Of a DNA stretch of 64,000 nt, positions 35,221 through 43,994 are shown piece by piece. Source of the stretch: an uncultured Prevotellaceae bacterium. Its GTDB lineage: Bacteria > Bacteroidota > Bacteroidia > Bacteroidales > Bacteroidaceae. The notes under the pieces were generated by a model. It saw only the letters and a list, made by a program, of their open reading frames with translations. It was not told where the DNA came from and did no database searches. Every line of letters starts with the position of its first letter. The stretch's first letter is position 1. Position numbers and translations under genes: made by a program. Location of the stretch: NCBI GenBank assembly GCA_902769705.1, contig CACXPX010000010.1, positions 22,138-86,137 on the forward strand, in the 5' to 3' direction.

Positions 35221-37983
35221 TTAATGCGCTTCAAGCCAGTTGTCTCCCCATCCGCAGTCGGCCACGAGGGGTACTTTGAGCTGATAGGCACCCTGCATCT
35301 CTTCGATGACGATGCGTTCCACTTGTTCGCGCTCATCAGGATAGACCGAGAAGTTCAGTTCATCGTGCACTTGCAGAATCATTTTCGAACGTATTCCCTC
35401 GGTCTTGAAGCGCTGGTAGATGCGAATCATAGCGACCTTGATGATATCGGCTGCCGAACCTTGTATGGGCGCGTTGATGGCGTTTCGCTCTGCGAAGTTT
35501 CGAACGGTGGCGTTGTGTGAGTTGATATCGGGCAGATAGCGGCGGCGATGGAAGATTGTTTCGGCAAATCCACGTTCGCGAGCCATTTGTTTCGACTGTT
35601 CCATATAGTTGTGCACCTGTGGGAAGGTTTGGAAGAATCCTTCGATGAGCTGACGCGATTCATCGCGCGAAATCTCCAGTCTTTCGGCCAATCCGAACAC
35701 GGTAATGCCGTAGATGATGCCGAAGTTGGCGCGTTTCGATTTCGTTCGTTCGTCGCGAGTCACATCCTCAATCGACTTTTTGTAGATGGTTGCGGCAGTA
35801 GCTGCATGCAAGTCTTTTCCTTCGCGGAACACGCTGAGCATGTTTTCATCGCCTGAAAGATGAGCCATCACGCGCAGTTCTATCTGACTATAATCTGCTG
35901 AAAAAAATTGACAACCTGGTTCGGGTATGAAGCATTTGCGGATTTCTTTTCCGTCTTCGCCTCGAACTGGTATGTTCTGTAAATTGGGGTCGCTGCTCGA
36001 TAGTCGTCCGGTTGCTGTAATAGCTTGGTTGAACGATGTGTGGATGTGCCCCGTTTTCGGATTGATGAGCTTAGGAAGTGCGTCGATGTAAGTTCCAAGT
36101 AGCTTCTTAAGTCCCCGATAATCAAGTATATCTGCGATGATGGGAGCACGAGAACGCAATTGTTGCAACACTTCTTCACTTGTCACATATTGCCCCGTTT
36201 TGGTCTTCTTGGGCTTTTCGATGATTTTCATTTTGCCGAACAAGATATCGCCTACTTGCTTCGGACTTGAGATGTTGAATTGTTCGCCTGCTTGTTCGTA
36301 GATTTTCGCTTCCAGTTGAAGCATTCTTTCTGTGAAAAGTTTTGACGTTTCTTTCAGAGCTTCCGTGTCAATCAGCACACCGTTCATCTCCATTTCGGCT
36401 AATACTGGAACCAACGGCATCTCTATTTCTTCGAACAATTCCATGAGTCCGGCTTCGCGCAGACGTGGTTCCAAGACGTTTTTCAGTTTCAAGGTAACAT
36501 CGGCGTCTTCGGCTGCATATTCGTATACTTCGCTCGGATCGAGGTCGCGCATCGAGCGTTGGCCTTTTCCGCGAGGCCCGATGAGTTCATCGATATGAAT
36601 GGTCTGATAGTTCAGGAGCGTCTCAGCCATATAGTCCATGTTGTGACGAAGTTCGGGTTGAAGGATATAGTGGGCGAGCATCGTATCCCATAGTTTGCCT
36701 TTCAACTCCACACCGTAGTTGCGTAGAACCTCCAAATCGTATTTGATGTTCTGTCCAACTTTTAACACTTCGGGGTCTTCATACACCTTTTTAAAGATGT
36801 TAACAATCTTTTGAGCTTCTTCACGATTACCTGGAATCGGCACATAAAATGCTTTCGAAGGCTCGACTGAAAAGCTCAAACCTACCAATTCTGCCTCAAT
36901 TGCATTCGTTGAAGTCGTTTCTGTATCTAGACTGAGAATTTTTTTTGTAATAAAAAAGTCACAAATTCGAAGCATTTCCTCTTGACTATCAATCAGTTGA
37001 TAATCGTGAGGAGTCGTTTTTAGGCTCAAAAAATCGGCATTTTTTGAAACTTCTGGACTCTCGGACGTAAATTCTGCAAATAAATCGAGCTGCCCGTTAA
37101 TAGGTTTTTGCACTTGTTGCGGCTTTTTAAGAATCTTCTCAGCAAGTGACTTAAATTCGAGTTCGGTGAAGAGGGCGCGCAATTTTTCGTCATCTGGGTC
37201 GCGGAGTAGGAGAGCGTTCATGTCGAGTTCAATCGGGACATCGGTTCGGATGGTCGCCAAGAAGTGAGACATGCGAATATCGTCAACGGCAGCTTCTACT
37301 TTTTCGCGCAACTTGCCTTTGATCTGATCAGTATGTTCGAGCATGTTGTCGATCGAGCCAAACTGCTCGATGAGTTTCACGGCAGTCTTCTCACCAACAC
37401 CTGGACAACCGGGAAAGTTGTCGGATGAGTCGCCCATCAAGGCCAACAGGTCGATCACTTGATTGGTGTTTTCGATTCCATATTTGGCGCACACCTCGGT
37501 CGGTCCCATTTTTTCATAGCCGCCACCGTGCCTTGGGCGGAACTGAAAAACGTTCTCGCGTACAAGCTGGCCATAATCTTTATCAGGTGTCAGCATATAG
37601 GTCTCAACTCCAGAAATCCCCGATTTCATCGCGAGTGTGCCGATGACGTCGTCAGCTTCAAAGCCATCCACTTGCAGACAAGGAATGTGCCACGCTTCGA
37701 GCAATTGCTTGATGATAGGCACAGAACGTTTAATGTCTTCTGGAGTCTCCTCGCGCTGGGCTTTATATTCAGGAAAAGCTTCGTTCCGGAACGTCTTTCC
37801 GTGATCGAACGCCACACCAATATGAGTGGGATGCTCTTTGTTGATGATTTCGTTTAGGGTATTCACAAACCCCATAATGGCCGACGTGTTAAGTCCTTTC
37901 GAGTTGATGCGCGGATTCTTGATGAAGGCATAATAGGCCCGATAGATGAGTGCGTATGCGTCTAAAAGAAACAGTTTATCCAT
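35221..37983 (-). CDS. polA: DNA polymerase I
   Basis: About 920 residues (start at ATG 37983, MDKLFLLDAYALIYR; an ATG three codons upstream at 37992 is also possible). All three PolA domains are present: the 5' nuclease (FDHGKTFRNEAFPEYKAQRE; DSSDNFPGCPGVGEKTA), the 3'-5' proofreading domain with intact acids (SLDTETTS), and the polymerase with motifs A (FSADYSQIELRVMAHLSGD), B (KRANFGIIYGITVFGLAERL) and C (LQVHDELNFSV). It fills gaps in repair and removes RNA primers. No clean TAnnTTTG box was found just upstream; the polyprenyl synthase gene diverges from it. Confidence 0.97.
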   Translation of the reverse strand: MDKLFLLDAYALIYRAYYAFIKNPRINSKGLNTSAIMGFVNTLNEIINKEHPTHIGVAFDHGKTFRNEAFPEYKAQREETPEDIKRSVPIIKQLLEAWHIPCLQVDGFEADDVIGTLAMKSGISGVETYMLTPDKDYGQLVRENVFQFRPRHGGGYEKMGPTEVCAKYGIENTNQVIDLLALMGDSSDNFPGCPGVGEKTAVKLIEQFGSIDNMLEHTDQIKGKLREKVEAAVDDIRMSHFLATIRTDVPIELDMNALLLRDPDDEKLRALFTELEFKSLAEKILKKPQQVQKPINGQLDLFAEFTSESPEVSKNADFLSLKTTPHDYQLIDSQEEMLRICDFFITKKILSLDTETTSTNAIEAELVGLSFSVEPSKAFYVPIPGNREEAQKIVNIFKKVYEDPEVLKVGQNIKYDLEVLRNYGVELKGKLWDTMLAHYILQPELRHNMDYMAETLLNYQTIHIDELIGPRGKGQRSMRDLDPSEVYEYAAEDADVTLKLKNVLEPRLREAGLMELFEEIEMPLVPVLAEMEMNGVLIDTEALKETSKLFTERMLQLEAKIYEQAGEQFNISSPKQVGDILFGKMKIIEKPKKTKTGQYVTSEEVLQQLRSRAPIIADILDYRGLKKLLGTYIDALPKLINPKTGHIHTSFNQAITATGRLSSSDPNLQNIPVRGEDGKEIRKCFIPEPGCQFFSADYSQIELRVMAHLSGDENMLSVFREGKDLHAATAATIYKKSIEDVTRDERTKSKRANFGIIYGITVFGLAERLEISRDESRQLIEGFFQTFPQVHNYMEQSKQMARERGFAETIFHRRRYLPDINSHNATVRNFAERNAINAPIQGSAADIIKVAMIRIYQRFKTEGIRSKMILQVHDELNFSVYPDEREQVERIVIEEMQGAYQLKVPLVADCGWGDNWLEAH

Positions 37984-38044
37984 AATTTGCATGATTTAAT
38001 GCGTAAAATTACAAAATATTTTGCATTTATCCCGATAAAATACG

Positions 38045-38052
38045 TAATTTTG
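38045..38052 (+). promoter_or_regulatory. -7 promoter box of the polyprenyl synthase gene
   Basis: TAATTTTG (TAnnTTTG), 18 nt before the ATG at 38071. Confidence 0.5.
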
Positions 38053-38070
38053 TAACAAATTTCAAAGCAT

Positions 38071-39048
38071 ATGGACTATATATCGCTCATCAAAGAACCA
38101 ATCAAGAGTGAATTTGAAGACTTTGTCAACTTGTTCGATAGTTCTCTTACCCACGAAGACGGAATGCTTGGGCAGGCGCTTTCGTATATTCGTCAGCGGG
38201 CAGGGAAGCGTATGCGTCCTATGCTTATTCTATTGATAGCTAAGAACTTCGGGCATGTTAATGAAACAACTCAGCATGCTGCCGTTGGATTGGAATTGCT
38301 GCATACTGCTTCGCTTGTTCACGATGACGTGGTGGACGAGAGTGCTGAGCGGCGCGGACAGGCTTCAGTGAACGCAACTTATAATAATAAGGTGGCGGTG
38401 CTTGTGGGTGATTTCATCCTTTCCACCGCACTATTGCAGGTTTCATATACCCATAACGAACGCATCATTCGCTATCTGGCCGAGCTTGGACGGACATTGT
38501 CGAATGGTGAGATTCTGCAACTGACGAATATTCAAAACCAAGAAATCTCAGAAGAAGTTTATTATCAAGTGATTAGGCAGAAGACAGCTGCTTTGTTCGA
38601 GGCTTGTGCGGCTATTGGTGCGCTTTCGAGTGGTGCGTCTGACGAAGCGATAGAAGCAGCCAAAAAGTTCGGGCAGAACTTGGGTACAATCTTCCAGATT
38701 CGCGATGATATCTTCGATTATTACGATTCACAGGAGATTGGCAAGCCAACTGGAAACGATATGGCTGAAGGTAAACTGACGCTTCCGGTGATTTATGCGC
38801 TTAAACAATTCGGATTTGAGTCGGTGATGAATCTGGCCAGAAAAGTGAAACAAGGTACCATTAATCCCGATGAAATCGCCGTTTTAGTGGATTTTGCCAA
38901 GCATTCTGGTGGTATTGAATACGCAGAGCGACGCATGTGGGATTTTCATGCAGAAGCTGCCCGTTTCATCGAGGAATATGTAAGTGATGAGTCTGTAGCA
39001 AAGTCTTTACGTGCCTATCTTGACTTTGTAATAGAACGAAAGAAGTAA
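38071..39048 (+). CDS. trans-polyprenyl diphosphate synthase
   Basis: A 325-residue all-helical prenyl synthase that extends an allylic diphosphate with isopentenyl units, probably making the side chain of menaquinone. The first aspartate-rich motif is DDVVDE at 85-90 and the second DDIFDYYD at about 213, with GKRMRPML and LVGDFILSTAL in the expected places. Large residues are not evident five positions before the first motif (LELLHTASLVHDD), consistent with a long-chain product. The length is typical of octaprenyl or heptaprenyl synthases. Transcribed away from polA; ends at a shared terminator. Confidence 0.92.
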   Translation: MDYISLIKEPIKSEFEDFVNLFDSSLTHEDGMLGQALSYIRQRAGKRMRPMLILLIAKNFGHVNETTQHAAVGLELLHTASLVHDDVVDESAERRGQASVNATYNNKVAVLVGDFILSTALLQVSYTHNERIIRYLAELGRTLSNGEILQLTNIQNQEISEEVYYQVIRQKTAALFEACAAIGALSSGASDEAIEAAKKFGQNLGTIFQIRDDIFDYYDSQEIGKPTGNDMAEGKLTLPVIYALKQFGFESVMNLARKVKQGTINPDEIAVLVDFAKHSGGIEYAERRMWDFHAEAARFIEEYVSDESVAKSLRAYLDFVIERKK

Positions 39049-39091
39049 AGGTTGGCTTTGTCCAACTGCTTGATGAAAGGTAAAAGCAAAG

Positions 39092-39127
39092 AAAAATGCA
39101 GAAAGGAACGACCCTTTCTGCATTTTT
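39092..39127. terminator. bidirectional terminator between convergent genes
   Basis: AAAAATGCAGAAAGG pairs with CCTTTCTGCATTTTT across a loop of about six bases. A and T tracts on both sides allow it to end both the polyprenyl synthase transcript (+) and the deoC transcript (-). Confidence 0.85.
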
Positions 39128-39157
39128 GTTTGTGAAACGTTGTTCTTGAAATTCGCT

Positions 39158-40066
39158 TTAGAAGAACTTGATTTCCTCGCCTTCGATTTCAGAGAGCAAC
39201 AAGTTAGCCAGACGAGATGTACCCAGACGAATCCAGCGGTTGGTTAGCCATTTCTCGCCTAGCACTTCTTTCACAATAGTGTAATAGGTGATAGCGTCCA
39301 TCACGGTATTGATGCCGCCAGCAGGCTTAAATCCAATCTGAATGCCCGTTTCATCGTAGAATTCGCGGATAGCTTGGCACATCACATAAGCAGCCTCAGG
39401 TGTTGCGGATATTTTCTCTTTACCCGTTGAAGTCTTGATGTAGTCGGCACCTGCATACATCGATAAAATCGATGCTTTTTTGATGTTTGCGGCAGTTCCG
39501 AGGCATCCCGTTTCAAGAATCACCTTCATAGCAACGTCTTTTCCGCAGGCGTTTTTCAGTTCGCTGATGTCATCGGCTACGCCTTCATAGTCGCCCGAGA
39601 GGAATTTGCCAACAGGCATCACGATGTCGATTTCGGTAGCGCCATCTTTAACAGCGAGAGCTGTTTCAGCCACTTTCACCTCGATGAGAGCTTGAGAAGA
39701 GGGGAAACTACCGCTAACACAAGCGATTTCCACACCATCCACTTCAAGCGATTGGCTTACTGTGCGGGCGAAACAAGGATAGACGCAAATGGTGGCTACG
39801 TGTGGCAGATCGGGATACTGAGCATCGAAGTCGTTGACACGCTCGGTGAAAGCCAGCACGCTTTCTTCGCTGTCGGTGGTCTTCAATGTGGTCAGTTCGA
39901 TGCTTCCGAAGAGGAATTTCTTTACTTCCATCGTGTCGTTTTCAGGCACTTTCTCGGCAATAATTCTCTTGACGGCGTCTTTCACTTGTGCGTCATCGAT
40001 GTCGAGGTTGTATTTACCCAGAGCCTCTTCAATTTTGCTGATGTTGTTGAATGTTTCGTTTGCCAT
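39158..40066 (-). CDS. deoC: deoxyribose-phosphate aldolase
   Basis: A 302-residue class I aldolase that splits 2-deoxyribose 5-phosphate into glyceraldehyde 3-phosphate and acetaldehyde in deoxynucleoside breakdown. The TIM-barrel motifs are present: VATICVYPCFA, EIDIVMPVGKFLSGDY, MKVILETGCLG, and DYIKTSTGK with the Schiff-base lysine, then GFKPAGGI. Typical DeoC proteins are about 220-260 residues; the extra length is an N-terminal segment of about 70 residues (FNNISKIEEALGKYNLDIDD), as in longer family members. Last gene of the dtd-mazG-deoC cluster. Confidence 0.96.
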   Translation of the reverse strand: MANETFNNISKIEEALGKYNLDIDDAQVKDAVKRIIAEKVPENDTMEVKKFLFGSIELTTLKTTDSEESVLAFTERVNDFDAQYPDLPHVATICVYPCFARTVSQSLEVDGVEIACVSGSFPSSQALIEVKVAETALAVKDGATEIDIVMPVGKFLSGDYEGVADDISELKNACGKDVAMKVILETGCLGTAANIKKASILSMYAGADYIKTSTGKEKISATPEAAYVMCQAIREFYDETGIQIGFKPAGGINTVMDAITYYTIVKEVLGEKWLTNRWIRLGTSRLANLLLSEIEGEEIKFF

Positions 40067-40115
40067 AATTCTAATATTATTTATCGTTGTTTAGGTTATT
40101 ATTTTAGTTCGTAGT

Positions 40116-40442
40116 TCACGCTTTCAGTTTCGGATTTTCAATGTGGCGAAGTGCATCGCGACGGGTCTTTTTCTCGATGGAATGGCGCAATTCTTCAGTT
40201 AAGTCTACGCCAGTTTGATTGGCAAGACATAACAGAACCCAAAGCACATCAGCCATTTCCTCGCCAAGGTTTGCCTCTTCACCTTTCTTGAAACTTTGGT
40301 CGCCATATTTGCGAGCGATGACTCGAGCCAGCTCACCCACTTCTTCAGTAAGGCAAGCCATATTGGTGAGCTCAGAGAAATAGCGTACACCATACTCCTT
40401 AATCCATTGGTCTACAGCCTGTTGCGCCTCTTTGATAGTCAT
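40116..40442 (-). CDS. MazG-like nucleotide pyrophosphohydrolase
   Basis: A 108-residue small all-alpha NTP pyrophosphatase. The metal-binding acids are in LTEEVGELARVI and GEEMADVLWVLLCLAN, the EExxE...ExxD pattern of the MazG fold. Such proteins hydrolyse (d)NTPs to monophosphates. Its start overlaps the stop of the upstream membrane-protein gene by 4 nt, so it belongs to the dtd operon. Its exact nucleotide preference is unknown. Confidence 0.9.
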   Translation of the reverse strand: MTIKEAQQAVDQWIKEYGVRYFSELTNMACLTEEVGELARVIARKYGDQSFKKGEEANLGEEMADVLWVLLCLANQTGVDLTEELRHSIEKKTRRDALRHIENPKLKA

Positions 40443-40681
40443 ATTTGGTTCATTACGTTATAGATGTTCCATCCTGCATATAGGACCCATAGAATGTTCA
40501 GCAGCAGGTCTATTTTCCTCAGTTTGCTCCATTTCGTTAAATTGAATAGCACGAGGAGCATTACAACAGCACAGACAATTATTCTGAGGTAGGGCACCCA
40601 GATGAAATAGCTAAGCAGTATGCCCACCAGGCCGATGACATTTGCAGTCAAGGTTAGGTTGGTTAATTGTCTTTGCTCCAT
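40439..40681 (-). CDS. small membrane protein
   Basis: An 80-residue hydrophobic protein with two to three predicted transmembrane segments (LTANVIGLVGILLSYFIWV; IIVCAVVMLLVLFNL; LLLNILWVLYAGWNIY). No family was recognised. It sits between dtd (1-nt gap) and the mazG-like gene (4-nt overlap), so it is certainly in that operon. The tight packing argues that it is a real gene despite its size. Confidence 0.75.
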   Translation of the reverse strand: MEQRQLTNLTLTANVIGLVGILLSYFIWVPYLRIIVCAVVMLLVLFNLTKWSKLRKIDLLLNILWVLYAGWNIYNVMNQI

Positions 40682-40682
40682 A

Positions 40683-41135
40683 TTATTCTTTGTTTCTAGT
40701 ATCCATACAGATGGTTACAGGACCGTCATTCAACAGTTCAACTTTCATGTCTGCCCCGAATTCACCAGTACCTACATGCTTGCCGATAGCCTCTGAAAGT
40801 TGGGTGCAGAAGGCCTCGTAGAGTGGGATAGAGTGCTCGTGAGAACCTGCACGGAACCACGATGGACGATTGCCTTTTTTGTAGCTGGCGTAGAGTGTGA
40901 ACTGGCTTACCACAAGAGCTTCACCTCCTATATCCAGAATGCTGCGGTTCATCACGTTGTTTTCATCGCCAAAAACGCGTAGGTTGGCAATCTTTTTTAC
41001 CAGCCATTCCACGTCTTCCATCGTGTCTTCATCGCAGATGCCCAAGAGAATCAGGTAGCCTTCTCCAATCTTGGATTTCACCTCGCCTTCGATAGTGACA
41101 CTTGCGTGTTTCACGCGTTGTACGACTGCTCTCAT
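40683..41135 (-). CDS. dtd: D-aminoacyl-tRNA deacylase
   Basis: A 150-residue DTD that removes D-amino acids (and glycine) mischarged onto tRNA. Family motifs are complete: MRAVVQRVKHASVTIEGEV at the N-terminus, LVVSQFTLYA in the middle, and the C-terminal NDGPVTI with the cross-subunit Gly-Pro motif. Length and start are standard. First gene of the operon running through the small membrane protein and the mazG-like gene, probably into deoC. Promoter at 41158-41166. Confidence 0.96.
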   Translation of the reverse strand: MRAVVQRVKHASVTIEGEVKSKIGEGYLILLGICDEDTMEDVEWLVKKIANLRVFGDENNVMNRSILDIGGEALVVSQFTLYASYKKGNRPSWFRAGSHEHSIPLYEAFCTQLSEAIGKHVGTGEFGADMKVELLNDGPVTICMDTRNKE

Positions 41136-41157
41136 TCGTTGTCTTTCTATTGTTTTT

Positions 41158-41166
41158 GCAAAGATA
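41158..41166 (-). promoter_or_regulatory. -7 promoter box of the dtd operon
   Basis: Minus-strand TATCTTTGC, 22 nt upstream of the dtd ATG and 25-50 nt from array E. Confidence 0.6.
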
Positions 41167-41190
41167 GAGCAAAAAAATGGATTTGCAAAA

Positions 41191-41410
41191 TTTATATGCT
41201 TTTTTTAGTCTAATAAGAAGCATGCTCTTATGATTCCAAAGCATATCTTTGACGTTGTAAAATAAATTATTTTGCAAAGTAAAATAATTTATTTTAGGCG
41301 GTAAAATAATTTATTTTATCGAGCAAAATAATTTATTTTACTTTATCATTCCTATCGTTTGACACCACTAAAAGCCATCAATGACAATATCATAGATGGC
41401 TTCTAATGAT
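41191..41410. repeat. 22-bp palindrome array E (9-10 units)
   Basis: Units at 41191 (degenerate), 41213, 41235, 41257, 41279, 41301, 41323, 41345, 41367 and 41389. Order: ATAAGAAGCATGCTCTTAT, a CAAAGCATATCTTTGA unit, four AT-only units (GTAAAATAAATTATTTTGC and variants), then CTATCG, GCCATC and GATGGC units. It fills the gap between the uvrC 3' end and the dtd promoter. Confidence 0.85.
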
Positions 41411-41420
41411 TTCTTTCCAT

Positions 41421-43253
41421 TCATTCTTTATGGAAATGGTTATAGATAGTCTCTGCTTTTTTAGTTCCTATGACATCGGTAAGTGTCTGAATGTCAGCGA
41501 GTTTTATTTGTTTTACGCTCTTCAGTTTCTTTAATAACAGGTCGCGCGTTTTAGGTCCAATGCCCTGAATGTCATCAAGTTCGCTATGAAGGGCGTGTTT
41601 TGAGCGTTTGTCGCGGTGGAACGTGATAGCAAAACGGTGTACTTCGTCTTGCATCTGTGTGAGAACATGAAACAGTTCGCTTTTGATGTCGATTCCGATA
41701 GTGACAGGTGGGTTGCCAAATAGCAGTTCATTCGTGCGGTGCCGGTCGTTTTTTGCCAACCCTGCAATAGCGATTTGTAAGCCAAGTTCGCCTTCTACCA
41801 CATCGCGTACAACCGACATTTGGCCTTGTCCGCCATCCGTAATAATGAGGTCGGGTAGGGGAGTTCCTTCTTCTATCATGCGACTATAACGGCGGCGTAC
41901 CACTTCTTGCATAGACGCATAATCGTCTGGTCCTTCAACTGTCTTGATATTGTATTTCCGATAGTCTTTTTTAGAGGGTTTCATCGCCTTGAAAACCACG
42001 CAAGCAGCAACGGCATCTGTTCCAGAAATGTTGGAATTGTCGAAACATTCTATCTGATAAGGGAGTTTTGGAAGTTGTAGTTTTTGTTGTAACTCCTTCA
42101 TCAGCCGGGTTTGTTTTTGTTCTGGATTGAGCTTTTCTGACTGTTTTAGACGGTCGAATTTGTATTGTTTGCCATTCATTTCCGACAAATCCAAAAGGTG
42201 CTTTTTGTCACCTCGTTGGGGGATGAAGAATGTGGCATCTTTCAGTTTCCAATCCATTTCGAATGGCACAATAATCTCTTTTGCAGTAGAATGAAACCGT
42301 TCACGAATCTCGGGGATGGCTGTGATAAGCAGATCTTCATCGCTTTCCTCTAGTTTTCGCTTGTATTCGTAGGTGAAACTTTGTGTGATTGCCCCATTTG
42401 TGACGTGTATGTAGTTGATATAAGCATTAGTTTTGTTGTCGTCATCTACAATTGTAAAGACGTCAATATCATTGATAGTGTGGCTGACGACTTCACTTTT
42501 CGAACAAAAACTCTCTATCAGTAAGTATCTTTGCTTCAATATTTCAGCCTCTTCAAACTTCATTTCTGCGGCTTTTTGAAGCATCAATTCATATACTTTT
42601 TTGCTGATTTCTCGAGTGTTTCCTTTCAATATTTCGCGTGCTTGCGCCATATTTGACTGGTATTCCTCATAGGTTTGTTTGCCTATACAAGGAGCATCGC
42701 AATTCTTGATATGGTATTCTAAACAGGGCTTATATTTCCCATTTTCAATGCCTTCTTTTGTGATTGGAAATCGACAAGTTCGTGGTTTGTATAGTGCCTT
42801 GATTAACTCCAATACGGCTTTCATGCTACCCACGTTGGAGTAGGGGCCAAAATAGGTTCCTGTTTTTTTGTTGATATTCCTTGTTTTGAATATCCTAGGG
42901 TAGAATTCTTTGGTAATACAAATGCTTGGATAGGTTTTTCCATCCTTCAACATCACGTTATAACGCGGATTGTATTTCTTGATTAAGTTGTTTTCAAGAA
43001 GCAATGCATCTTCCTCAGTGTTCACAACCGTATAACTGATGTCCCAAATCTTGCTGACCAGAACTTTTGTTTTGAATCTGTCTACTTCTTTATGAAAATA
43101 TGAAGAAACACGATTTTTAAGACTTTTAGCCTTTCCCACATAAATAATAGTGTGGTTAGCATCGTAGAATTGATAGCTTCCTGGTTTGTCAGGAAGGTTC
43201 AAAACGATGTTCTTCAGGTATGCAAGCCTTTTCTCGTTTTCTTCTTTTTTCAT
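41421..43253 (-). CDS. uvrC: excinuclease ABC subunit C
   Basis: A 610-residue UvrC, the nuclease of nucleotide excision repair that cuts on both sides of a lesion in the UvrB-DNA complex. N-terminal GIY-YIG domain (KPGSYQFYDANHTIIYVGKA), cysteine cluster (CLEYHIKNCDAPCIG), UVR-type helices (ELMLQKAAEMKFEEAEILKQ), RNase H-like domain (ECFDNSNISGTDAVAACVVF; DLIITDGGQGQM), and C-terminal helix-hairpin-helix region (LDDIQGIGPKTRDLLLKKLK). Full length. Lies downstream of apt on the same strand. Confidence 0.97.
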   Translation of the reverse strand: MKKEENEKRLAYLKNIVLNLPDKPGSYQFYDANHTIIYVGKAKSLKNRVSSYFHKEVDRFKTKVLVSKIWDISYTVVNTEEDALLLENNLIKKYNPRYNVMLKDGKTYPSICITKEFYPRIFKTRNINKKTGTYFGPYSNVGSMKAVLELIKALYKPRTCRFPITKEGIENGKYKPCLEYHIKNCDAPCIGKQTYEEYQSNMAQAREILKGNTREISKKVYELMLQKAAEMKFEEAEILKQRYLLIESFCSKSEVVSHTINDIDVFTIVDDDNKTNAYINYIHVTNGAITQSFTYEYKRKLEESDEDLLITAIPEIRERFHSTAKEIIVPFEMDWKLKDATFFIPQRGDKKHLLDLSEMNGKQYKFDRLKQSEKLNPEQKQTRLMKELQQKLQLPKLPYQIECFDNSNISGTDAVAACVVFKAMKPSKKDYRKYNIKTVEGPDDYASMQEVVRRRYSRMIEEGTPLPDLIITDGGQGQMSVVRDVVEGELGLQIAIAGLAKNDRHRTNELLFGNPPVTIGIDIKSELFHVLTQMQDEVHRFAITFHRDKRSKHALHSELDDIQGIGPKTRDLLLKKLKSVKQIKLADIQTLTDVIGTKKAETIYNHFHKE

Positions 43254-43291
43254 TTGTCTTTCCCTTTATTTACTACAAACGACCGCCTTGT

Positions 43292-43307
43292 TGTTTCACG
43301 TGAAACG
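43292..43307. promoter_or_regulatory. parS-like centromere site 1
   Basis: TGTTTCACGTGAAACG matches the widely conserved ParB-binding site TGTTTCACGTGAAACA at 15 of 16 positions. It lies between uvrC and apt. Confidence 0.85.
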
Positions 43308-43382
43308 CTTATTGAAAAGGTAGAGGTTGGTTCCTCTACCTATCATGCTCTATAAGATGATTTTAGTTGTATAACTTCCAGA

Positions 43383-43919
43383 TTAAATCTGAATAAGTGA
43401 AGTTACCTCAATGTCTTCATCGAAGGCAGCACGTCCATTCAATCCTTCGTTTACTAATTCGATAATGAAATTGACGTAAACTTTCTTAGGATTGAATTTC
43501 TTGACTAAGTCGCAAGCAGCTTTCATCGTTCCTCCTGTTGCCAACAAATCATCATGCAAGAGAACAATGTCGTTTTCATCGATAGCATCTTTGTGAATTT
43601 CGATGGTGTCGATTCCGTATTCTTTTGCATAACTTTGCTGAACGGTTTCACAAGGCAATTTGCCTGGCTTGCGACATAGCACGATGCCAGCGCCTAATTC
43701 GATGGCAAGTGCTGAAGACATGACGAATCCACGCGACTCTATACCCACGATTTTTGTGATACCTTTGTCTTTGTAGATTTCGAACATTTCTTTTTCAATT
43801 TCTTTCACACACTCCTTGTTCTTGAAGAGGGTGGTAACATCTCTAAAGTTGACGCCTTTGATAGGCCAATCTGGAATGCAACGCAGATTGTCGAGTAATA
43901 GTTTGTTGTTCATTTTCAA
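43383..43919 (-). CDS. apt: adenine phosphoribosyltransferase
   Basis: A 178-residue type I phosphoribosyltransferase that salvages adenine with PRPP to give AMP. It has the PRPP-binding signature DIVLLHDDLLATGGTMKAA and the N-terminal adenine site (RCIPDWPIKGVNFRDVTTLF). ATG at 43919 or 43913 is possible (MKMNNK). It is flanked on both sides by parS sites, between mnmG and uvrC. Confidence 0.96.
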   Translation of the reverse strand: MKMNNKLLLDNLRCIPDWPIKGVNFRDVTTLFKNKECVKEIEKEMFEIYKDKGITKIVGIESRGFVMSSALAIELGAGIVLCRKPGKLPCETVQQSYAKEYGIDTIEIHKDAIDENDIVLLHDDLLATGGTMKAACDLVKKFNPKKVYVNFIIELVNEGLNGRAAFDEDIEVTSLIQI

Positions 43920-43946
43920 TTACTTATAATTTATGTTTTCGTTATT

Positions 43947-43962
43947 TGTTTCACGTGAAACA
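43947..43962. promoter_or_regulatory. parS-like centromere site 2 (perfect)
   Basis: TGTTTCACGTGAAACA is identical to the consensus parS palindrome. It lies between apt and mnmG, 655 bp from site 1. Sites of this kind cluster near chromosome origins and load ParB for segregation. parA and parB are not in the window. Confidence 0.92.
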
Positions 43963-43994
43963 AGTGGCGCTTGGTCTCTTTTTGGCAGAGGATT

